A DNA stretch of 64,000 bases. Source: Triatoma infestans (Eukaryota; Arthropoda; Insecta; Hemiptera; Reduviidae). The number at the start of each line of letters is the position of its first letter. The first letter of the stretch is position 1. The stretch is taken from assembly GCA_011037195.1 (NCBI GenBank), contig JAAEAF010001968.1:83035-147034 (forward strand). The letters run 5' to 3'. A program made the translations under genes and the position numbers. This document shows positions 56,335-64,000 of the stretch, in pieces. Below the pieces are notes generated by a model. That model made no database searches, was not told the origin of the DNA, and worked only from the letters and a program-made list of their open reading frames with translations.

Positions 56335-57120
56335 TAGCATATGTCCTTGAACGGCCGAACGTCGACAAATCAACGTAGGAACTTGGCTCAGGAACGGCGA
56401 ACTTTTACCGGAAACAGAATGGTCTTGACCAGGTCCTGGGTACTAAATATTATAAAAGTAAAATGTTATTAAGGACGCTGCAGTGACAGATGATGTCTGC
56501 AGACGGTGCCGCGAGAAACCTGAAACTATTCACCATGTTATTGGTTATTGGAATGTTCGCTTTTGGCCCCCAATGATTACAGCAAGAGTCACAACAATGT
56601 CGCTAGAATTGTTCATCGAAAACTGGCGATTAGATGTGGTTTTCTTAGAAACCATGGCTGCACCATACTATAAATACATTCGATCCCCAGTGCTAGAGGA
56701 CTGTAGGTACCGCCTATATTATGACCAATCGGTTAATAACTGACAGGAATGTTAGTCACAATAGGCCAGATATCATCCTTGAAGACAAATTAAGGAAGGA
56801 TGTAAAATTAATAGACATCGCTGTACCCAACACACATAATTTAAGTAAAACTGTTGAGGAGAAGCAAAGAAAGTCGAGCTTGGGGAAGAAATTACAAGAA
56901 TGTGGAGGGCAGAGAGAGTCACGGTTGTTCCTCTTGTCATTTCCATGACCGGAATTGTCCCGAAATGCCTACGTGATTGTATCACGCTTCTCAGTATTCA
57001 CCCCGGATTAACCATTAATATTCAAAAGGCCATCATTTTGGATACATGGCGTATTGCGCGGTTATTCTTAAATAATCAATGAAAGTGTGCTTGGTGCTAC
57101 CCGCACATTTCTTAAAAAAA
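56335..57120 (+). pseudogene. LINE 3' end in three frames, with poly-A tail
   Basis: NVGTWLRNGELLPETEWS (56375), then 56483-56743: DDVCRRCREKPETIHHVIGY (knuckle), YYKYIRSPVLEDCRYRLYYD. 56721-56948, second frame: LITDRNVSHNRPDIILEDKL, KLIDIAVPNTHNL. 56900-57082, third frame: VTVVPLVISMTGIVPKCLRD, FLNNQ then TGA at 57080-57082. The order matches the C-terminal domain of a LINE family common in insects. The RPDIIL and LIDIAVP blocks resemble an endonuclease-like fold (my inference). Two frameshifts break it. The A-run at 57115-57129 is the tail. Confidence 0.8.
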
Positions 57121-57171
57121 AAAAAAAATGCGAGCATTATCTGAGAAAAAATAAATAATAATAATAATAAT

Positions 57172-57345
57172 TTGCTGCCCTTAGATTTTCACTTCCTAGA
57201 GACCTCTCTCTACAGCTCACTGTTCGATGGTGAACAGTGTTGCGTGTAACGAGAGAACACTGTCCAAGTGATTGGCAATGCACTGAGAAGGCTCCGGGTA
57301 CCAATCGCCATAGATGTTGACGCGCCTTAAATTTAAATAATAATA
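57172..57345 (+). mobile_element. SINE1, 5'-truncated
   Basis: Starts at GCTGCCCTTAGATTTTCACT, with no tRNA-like head, then the hairpin, CACTGAGAAGGCTCCGGGTA and GTTGACGCGCCTTAAATTTA. An (AAT)n run precedes it at 57157-57171. Confidence 0.85.
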
Positions 57346-57440
57346 AAGTAATACTTTTCTTGAATATACTCGTATGATGGGTCCGCAATGCTGGATAACA
57401 TCTGGTACTTTATCCGTCGTAGCATGCATATTTATAGTTT

Positions 57441-57478
57441 TTCTGACCGGTTTCAATTTTCATCCATCATCAGAGTAA
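57441..57478 (-). ncRNA. hammerhead-like motif, family A, core intact
   Basis: Minus strand: ACT, CTGATGA, one unpaired T, shortened stem II GGAT-GAAA-ATT, GAAAC, CGGTC, AGAAA. Canonical CUGAUGA core and GAAAC kept. Confidence 0.5.
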
Positions 57479-57573
57479 ATTCACCAGCTCGTGTAGATAT
57501 ACATACAACCGACAAGTGTGAGTGTAACAGAAACATTAACTTGAAGTAAACTCTCTGCACGAACTTGGTGAAT

Positions 57574-57613
57574 TTGCTCTGACGGTGGATGAAAATATGA
57601 AACCGGTCAGAAA
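57574..57613 (+). ncRNA. hammerhead-like motif, family A, right arm
   Basis: TTGCT, CTGACGG (last core base changed), T-type spacer, stem II decayed, GAAAC, CGGTC, AGAAA. Confidence 0.42.
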
Positions 57614-57892
57614 AACTATAAATATGCATGCTACGACGGATAAAGTACCAGATAATAGTTTTCTTGTCATAATACTGCAGTCAATTTAAATGTTTTGCCA
57701 ATTTACTCGTTAACTAAAATCTTCTAATCCGTACGGCCTTTTTAACAAATAAATAAACTAGATTAGCCCGAGCAAGGGATACAATTATAAATACTTTTTC
57801 AAAACAATAACTAGGAGAGTTGGAATCAAAATTTAATTTTTGTAAGTAGAACTGTGTCATCGGAGTCATAGGTGGACTTTCAAACATTGTGT

Positions 57893-58138
57893 GAGGGAAG
57901 GGATTAGCTCAGTGGTAGCGAGCGCGCTGGACTAGCAGCGCGGAGATCATGGGTTCAAATGCAGCCGTGCTACCCTTAGATTTTCTCTTCCTAGGAGCCC
58001 GTATAGCTCACTGTCCGGTGATGGACAGTGTTGTCTGTAACGGGAGAACAATGTCCGGAGGCCTGGCAGTGCACTGAGAAGGCTCCGGGCGCAAATGACC
58101 ACAGATGTTGAGACGCCTTAAATTTAAAAAAAAAAAAA
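57893..58138 (+). mobile_element. SINE1, reference full-length copy
   Basis: GGGATTAGCTCAGTGGTAGC (box A), GGACTAGCAGCGCGGAGA, box B GGGTTCAAATGC. Then AGATTTTCTCTTCCTAGGAG, a hairpin CACTGTCCGGTGATGGACAGTG (one outer bulge), TCTGTAACGGGAGAACAATG, GCAGTGCACTGAGAAGGCTC, GACCACAGATGTTGAGACGC, CTTAAATTT and a poly-A of 12. About 245 bp. No internal frame; Pol III transcribed by analogy with other tRNA SINEs. Confidence 0.9.
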
Positions 58139-58174
58139 TTATCCTGAACACATAAAAATTTGTTTCATACTGCC

Positions 58175-58405
58175 GATCGTCTATAAATATGCAGTTTTAA
58201 ATTGGCCCAAAGTTACAACATGATTTACACCAAATCCTAAAATATTTGATGATTTCTCAATATTGGGATTCCCTATTTTATTGTATAGAGAGTAATTAAT
58301 TAAACACACACCTGATCCGATATCAATATGAGCGGAAACGATTAAATTATTTATTCTTATTTCCAGGCAACAAGGCACTTCCTTCCTTGTGGTGCAAATG
58401 ACCAC
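58175..58405 (-). pseudogene. Ty3/Gypsy-type aspartic protease fragment
   Basis: A 74-codon minus frame with CCLEIRINNLIVSAHIDIGS, then GVCLINYSLYNKIG, and VTLGQFKT near the end. D-[TI]-G-S with a hydrophobic run before it is the catalytic half-site of retropepsins; here IDIGS has Ile where Thr is usual, which would impair it. These proteases cut the Gag-Pol polyprotein of LTR elements. Both flanks are SINE1 tails, and the rest of Pol is missing. Confidence 0.68.
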
Positions 58406-58440
58406 AGATGTTGATACGCCTTAAATTTAAAAAAAAAAAA
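58394..58440 (+). mobile_element. SINE1 tail fragment
   Basis: GCAAATGACCACAGATGTTG and ATACGCCTTAAATTT plus poly-A, almost identical to the end of the copy at 57893. Only the last 45 bp are present. Confidence 0.8.
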
Positions 58441-60100
58441 ACATTGTATAGAATTGTTTACAAACAGTATAGATATTGCTTTCATCAAAAACGTAACTAT
58501 TACCTTCAAGATAAGTTTTAGTTTTTCAAATTGGCTAGTCTGAGCTATATTATTAGTCTGGACTAAAGTCCAATGTTTAACGTCCTAAACAGGGAGTTAT
58601 ATTTGAAATCTAGAACTACATTAATATTTCGCTCATGTATCTGGTTTTTAAACTGGTAAGGATACTGTTAAAATTTTGCGCTAGAAAGGAAACGTCTTTA
58701 AGTGAGAAAACATTAACAAATCCTATTGGGGTTAATTCTTTTAAAATTCGTGAAAACCATTTGTTATTGCAGTAATTGGGCATAGAAATTCAATGTATAA
58801 ACAGAATTTCCCGACAAATTCGAGGTAATCTAGAAGATGGTATTTTAAGGATTTCTATTAACAAAGATAGCATTGTTTTTATTATGTAAAATTCGACTGA
58901 TAGTATTACATATTCAACACGAACAAAGGCGTTAGGAGTACATCTGGCAAGATAATAAACTTGCTTTAAAAATTGTAATTGCATACATTCAAGTTCAGTT
59001 GCATAATTGTAAGCCTAGATTTCACAAGAGTACAGCAGTATGGCTTTAATAATGAAGTCCAGAAGTATATTCATGGATTTTAATGAATTAGCTTTATTGG
59101 CTGCTAAGATTTGACTTATTGATTAGCAGCCTTACTTGATTACCTCTAAACAATGAAATATTTTGAGGCGTGGTAATATTTACCCGTCAAAGTAAAAAAC
59201 GTATAATAACCCATCAAAGTAAAGAACCCAGATACGTATAATAACTAATTATTTCAGTTTAATAATTAAATTTACTTAATTGTTAAAATAAAAACCATTA
59301 CAAATATTGGCATAAACGTAGATATTGCTTAAATACTGAGAAAATAAAATCGCGTTAGACACACTAGTCAGATAAAACATTCAAAGTTAAGATGAATAGA
59401 GGTCATCTTATTATCTTATTTATTATAAGTTGTAATTAAAAATTAAGAAGGAAATGCAATGTTATCGCATATACATCATCCTTTCATGGTGAAAGGGTGA
59501 AAGCCATAAACAAAATTCTATATATATATATTTTTTTTTTTTTACCTTCGTTTCCTGTTATAAAGTAATACTATTTCGATTTGTTAGCTTACAGGAGAAC
59601 ATGAAAGATTGAATACAAAGATAGGGGTCGCCTTTCGCAAGTTTAGCCGGCATTTTTCGTAATATTGCCCGACCAAATGATTAATGCTACCTACTCCCCT
59701 CATTTAACACACCGACAACTTACAATAAGAAACAAATTCCGCATTTAGTATTTAAGTACATTGTTTATATATGTCTAGATTTTTTTTTTTATTATTGTAT
59801 TGATGATATAGAAACATAATAAAAATTGATATTTCTTGATAAAAATTAAAGAAAAGTGAAAAAGTTATCGGTATATTTAGACTATTTATGAAGTTCTTCG
59901 ACTGGTATTAATTAATAAAATAAATATGGAGTCTTTGCGATGCTCAATAATTAAATAAATTAATAGATACGTAATTATGTTTAAATCTTTCATCAACTAT
60001 GTTTGAAACAGGTAAAATAATATAAACCAATAGTCCAAATTAAATGAATGGAAAAACTTTATTTTAATTTACATAAATTTCTTATCATCGCATCCGATCC
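58441..60100. other. AT-rich stretch, nothing recognised
   Basis: A (TA)n/T-run lies at 59519-59545. No frame above 64 codons with recognisable content. Confidence 0.45.
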
Positions 60101-60109
60101 GAAGTTTCA

Positions 60110-60450
60110 TTTAAAAATCTTAAAAACCATATTTGTAAACAATCTTTGCAGTGATTTTTTTAATAAAAAAAAACATATTTACTAAAACCGCACTTCCGTT
60201 TGATATATTTTCGCTGAAATCTTTTTAATCGATGGGCTGGTGGGTTTGTTTGTAAGTTTGTTTTAATATTGGTATAAAAGGTCGCGAGTTTGCGTTTTCT
60301 GCGATTTTTCAATTGGCGATATTATGTTCGCAGTGACCAATCGCCAAAAACGTGTATTTTCAAAACAAATTTGCCAGTGAAAAGTCAATTTCGAAAATTT
60401 GAAACAATCGCCCTACTTCTCTATTACTACGGAAAGAGAAAGTAAATAAG
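60110..60450 (-). repeat. R1 modular repeat, diverged and shortened
   Basis: ACTAAAACCGCACTTCCGTT (module edge, 60182-60201), then the terminal domain with CCAATCGCCAAAAACGTGTA, GTGAAAAGTCAATTTCGAAA, and an end TTCTCTATTACTACGGAAAG near 60416-60435. Confidence 0.62.
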
Positions 60451-60699
60451 TAAAATAGAAAATAATAATATGTCACATATAATTGGAAACCATATTAAAT
60501 ATGAACTTGTAAAGAGATAGGAACAAATTGCTATTTGGTTGTTAATTAATTAGATTAAACTAATCCAATTATAACAATATTTAAAAATTTGTTAGCCTAA
60601 ATAATTTGGAAATTTTACTCTATTATTCTACTTCTTTATTAAAACAAAGTAAAATATAGTATTCAAATGGGTCCGTATGTATACCATATGGGTGGATGG
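60451..60699. other. AT-rich stretch
   Basis: Nothing recognised. Confidence 0.4.
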
Positions 60700-60860
60700 A
60701 TCTGCAATGCTGGACAATATATGGGATTTTATCCGCCTTAGCTTACTTATCTCTGTTGTTTTTGACCGGTTTCGAGTTTTCATGCATGGTCAGTGTAAGG
60801 CTATTAAGAGAGCTAAGTTTTCAATTTAATGTTTCTGTCACGCACTGCACTTGTTGATTG
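60700..60860 (-). repeat. palindromic element A, left half, diverged
   Basis: GGATTTTATCCGCCTTAGCT and TGACCGGTTTCGAGTTTTCA match the left arm; no right arm. The motif at 60762-60795 keeps GAAACCGGTC but has CTGACCA for CTGACGA. Confidence 0.65.
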
Positions 60861-63420
60861 TATACGGAAGGTTATTAGATTATGTTAATATGTGTATGTT
60901 TTTAATAGCAAAAATGGAACGATTATAAATGATTAGATAATGGTATTATAGTAAATAGTATGTTTTGAAGAATACTTTATAACTAAATTTAAATATTGAT
61001 GTTGAGCATGCTCAGTGTTTTTTAAGTTATTTTTAATAGAATGGGACGATAGGAAATTTCAAGAGAACATTATACAAAATAAAAAGATGGAAAGTTTGAA
61101 GAAAAGTAATGTATAAAAGTATAAAGCGGGAAAATAACAAATAACAACTGAAATGCTTGCAAGATTTTGCAGGACTATATTTTTTAGATAATTTAGTATT
61201 TAAGAAGATTTGTAAAAAATGGTAAATTTAAGATAGAGATGTTATCAAAATGAATATTTTTATATTGAAACATTATATTTCTATTTACCTTTCTATGTAT
61301 TCATTTCTACTCATTCTATTTTAGAGTACGGGGCCTCCCAAGGGAAGAGATGCACTTAGGCTTCAGGTGCAAATTGTGCTCCCCGAAATACACTATTAAA
61401 TCAGCCTTATTCCATTAATGAAACAAGTGCTAGAGTCCATTATGAACACTCGCAATACGCTGAAGGAAAATTTATGGGTTCTCTATCTCTCGAAACAGTG
61501 TGATATCTCACAGGGTAGTTGACGCTTCCAATGAATTCGAAAAGAACTCACCATTGCATAATTCTGATTCCATCAGAGAAAAGTAACTTACGATTAGGAA
61601 AGAAACAGACAAGATGCTCGGTCCACAACACTTGGAGACAAGGTAGGATCGAGAGATGTCTTCGATTATTGAGTCTGCACAAAAATCCTGTATCAAACTG
61701 GTAAAAACCGTCAAAATTCCCAGAAAGCTAGATTTGCTGAATGTCCATTTGTGATAATGCTTCTTAATTAGATAAACCTGTCCTCGGGGCAGTTGTGCTC
61801 CTTAGCTGTTTCCTCTCCCAAAAAATGATTCACTTATATGGCCATAACAGGTCCTTTAAGTATTCTGGAATGCCCATGGTCGGAGATCAAAAGACACCAT
61901 CGCATCCGCAAGAAAGAAGTTTGCGTGGAATCTTGATAGGTTCCTTCTTCCTCCTGGAAGAAGGCTGCGATATTCCCAGAGTGCTGTGTCGTTCTTGTGG
62001 AATTCAATGAATAATCTAGCACATAAAAACAAAGTAAAGTTATGCCTATTTTTACAGGCGGGCTTAACGTACAACTACCAAACTGGGAGTCGTGGACAGG
62101 GGCGGAAGCACATTCTTTACTATTAACATGTTTTACACTCAAAAACACTTTCACAGATCGATTGGCTAAAAATATTTTTGTTGTTTTTAAGATTACATAA
62201 AAAAAATGTATTCAAATGGAAGAGAATTAAATTTTAATAATTTATTCCATCACAATACTTTTCCAAATAATTTTCTTAAAGCAGAAAATGAAAATAGGTG
62301 GTTATTATATTTACCTTAAATTATAAGTTAAACAACTTTAACGAGATATTCTTCTAACTAAACCTGATACATAACTAAATAACCTTAATTTTATTGTGTA
62401 TAACCTAATATACTGAAGTAACTCTTTTCTAATGCTATAACCTTCATTTATTTTAATGTGTATACTTCGCTGTAATCAGCTGAGAAATTTGACATCACGA
62501 TCGCCTAGTTTTTTTTTGCATTCTTTATTATTATTATTACATCGTTATTCAGATCCATTGTTTATTATTGTATACTTTAATATAATATAATAACTTCATG
62601 TCTCATTCAGGAAAGTAGCTTGTAGCCATTTTTGCTATTAAGTAACAGGGTTGGTCAAGTTTCATAACAGATTGACCTCTTCGTGCAAATAAGGTCAGAA
62701 TTTTGTTCTAGAAAAGAGAAATTCAATATTATTTATTCATTACATTTTATAACCACTATGAAATTTTCTACTAAGTTTTGTTTGTAACTTATATTAGTAG
62801 AAAAAAAGTTAACAATAATTGTACCTGATACCTTTATAAAGGAAATAGGAAGACCACTTCCGTAGGTGTGGTTCCATGTTATTATGTACCATATAAAGAG
62901 CATAGAAGAAAGTTTACAGAAAAAATTCATTAAATTTCTCTAATGAATCATTTTTATAGAAACAGTTTATTAAATGATTCATGTATATTGATTTAGAAAT
63001 GAATTATATTGTCAAAACATTTTAACTTAATTAGAACTATTGGATTATTTGTGTATCAGATTGAAATTAACTTGCTCCATTCTGGTTTTACACGCTGTTA
63101 ATTAACTGAACATACAAAACATTAGTTATCTTTATCTATAACCAGATTCTTTAAAAATATTAACAACTTCTTTAACCTATCACGCATTTGAAATATGTAT
63201 TAACAAAATTATTTCTTTCTTATTTAAAAACTGAAAGCAACGGAATTAAGTGCTTAATTTGACTATCTATCTTCTTTATTGTATTAATTGTTGCTGCTAA
63301 TCCGATTTGATCTTTAAACAAAATAAAAATGAAATGGCAAATCTTTAGAATCATATCTTTAAATTATTTATTTATTTGTTTTTACAGTGCATTTGTTTAT
63401 TTTTATTAGTGTTTACAATG
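60861..63420. other. stretch without recognised gene
   Basis: 61320-62130 has higher GC and frames on both strands (minus 61834-62154, 106 codons; plus 61795-62010, 71 codons). None has a motif I know, and they overlap, so no gene is called. 62055-62135 is the second copy of the block at 220-300. The rest is AT-rich. Confidence 0.4.
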
Positions 63421-63424
63421 AAAA

Positions 63425-63785
63425 TCAATTTCCATATTTGACATGATCATAATACTTGCTCATAAATGTGTATATAAAAAAAAAATATCGCAGGACCTTC
63501 AAATATGGCATTCCGTTAAGTTATGGCAACAACACCGCAACCTACACGAACATTTCGTTCAAAAGTCCATGAGCCAGAAGTATGACTTTATGGTATGTTT
63601 TTCTTTTTTCGCCCGATTTTTTTCTAAAAAAAACCTCAACGGCATTCTTTAAACTTTCCAAACCAACATAACCAGACGCATAAATGTCTATAATTTTTAA
63701 TTGAAAAATCTGAGTTGGAAAACTGATGATTGGAGGATTTTTGGGGAACAGTGCGCACAAACTAAAATGCCACTTCCAGGGCCTC
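63425..63785 (+). repeat. R1 relative, strongly diverged
   Basis: GGCATTCCGTTAAGTTATGG aligns to the terminal-domain word GATATTCCGTTTAGGTATCA. CCAGAAGTATGACTTTATGG aligns to the box CGGAAGTACCACTTTACTA, and CGCCCGATTTTTTTCTAAAA to GCGATTTTCTCAAAAA. The order is the same as in R1; similarity is low, so it is an old copy or a sister family. Confidence 0.5.
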
Positions 63786-63818
63786 ACGGAGAGAACCAGA
63801 CATATTTAATAAATGCAG

Positions 63819-64000
63819 GGTGTCCCAAGGTATATGGATAACGACTTTTTATCGAAAACTAAGATAGCTAGAAAAAAAAAAACTAAAAAATACGTGTCCC
63901 CGTAGTTTTTTGTTAGAAATCCAAATTTAATTTGCAAATTTGTTTTGGCGCTTCCAGAAGCGAGATATAGCAGCGACTTCATTTTTTCAAATGGGGAGTT
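63819..64000 (+). mobile_element. start of a DD41D-like transposon, cut by window edge
   Basis: CAGGGTGTCCCAAGGTATAT resembles the left end at 18726 (CAGGGTGACCAGAGTTATAT). Further in, CGAGATATAGCAGCGACTTC and TTTTTTCAAATGGGGAGTT parallel CGAGATACAGCATCCAACTT and TTTTTTCAAATGG at 18871-18905. Coding sequence, if any, is beyond the window. The base pair before CAGGG is TG, not TA. Confidence 0.55.

Larger units (their letters stand above)
57399..57652. repeat. palindromic element A, copy 2 (complete)
   Basis: Arms 57399-57478 and 57566-57652, inverted copies out to TCTGGTACTTTATCCGTCGT. Centre holds AAGTGTGAGTGTAACAGAAA, also in the centre of copy 1. Confidence 0.85.

Noticed and set aside
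7147..57171. Simple repeats as a CRISPR array or satellite
   Set aside because: They are short (AAT)n, (GT)n, (CTAT)n and similar runs with no repeat-spacer pattern.
61834..62154. 106-codon minus frame as a gene
   Set aside because: No motif, overlaps a plus frame of similar quality, and no splice or start context supports it.

Overview
The window is AT-rich, non-coding-looking eukaryotic DNA with homopolymer runs, simple repeats and many broken transposable elements. The element set is Tc1/mariner transposons with TA target sites, LINE fragments ending in Cys/His knuckles, Ty3/Gypsy scraps, a Helitron and tRNA-derived SINEs. That points to an arthropod, most likely an insect with a large repeat-laden genome; the species cannot be named from the sequence. 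I found no convincing host gene, RNA gene in working form, operon or CRISPR array. One stretch (27894-28161, minus) could be a single coding exon. Almost every longer reading frame that can be recognised is a transposable-element relic.

Layout. 0-8 kb: LINE tail, LTR-like repeated block, SINE pieces and an ATGTAAAT-type array. 8-13 kb: two minus-strand copies of a modular non-coding repeat, called R1 here, plus SINE1. 14-20 kb: SINE1 copies, a mariner relic and a DD41D mariner-type element whose two ends form a 525-bp inverted duplication. 21-31 kb: plus-strand R1 copies with 1 or 2 internal modules, SINE1, SINE2, Gypsy integrase, and a Tc1-like element inserted inside R1. 31.5-33.3 kb: two LINE 3' ends back to back. 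34-41 kb: four unrelated palindromic elements, a LINE tail, an R1 copy carrying a deleted mariner, and a complete minus-strand R1. 41-50 kb: antisense LINE relics and a Helitron helicase with its 3' end. 52-58 kb: SINE1 copies, LINE RNase H and LINE 3' end, a palindrome and Gypsy protease. 60-64 kb: R1, a palindrome fragment and the start of another DD41D-like element.

The most interesting signal is a set of six sequence-unrelated repeat families (A-E and D2). All can be written as short stem I, CUGANGA-like core, one unpaired base, stem II, GAAAC, GUH, closing strand of stem I, which is hammerhead-ribozyme topology. Their stem I strands differ between families but stay complementary. Second is R1, an element with about 300-bp internal modules, each opened by a CCGGAAGT box, in variable copy number between fixed ends. 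R1 copies also serve as landing sites for Tc1, mariner and SINE insertions, which gives a relative insertion order.
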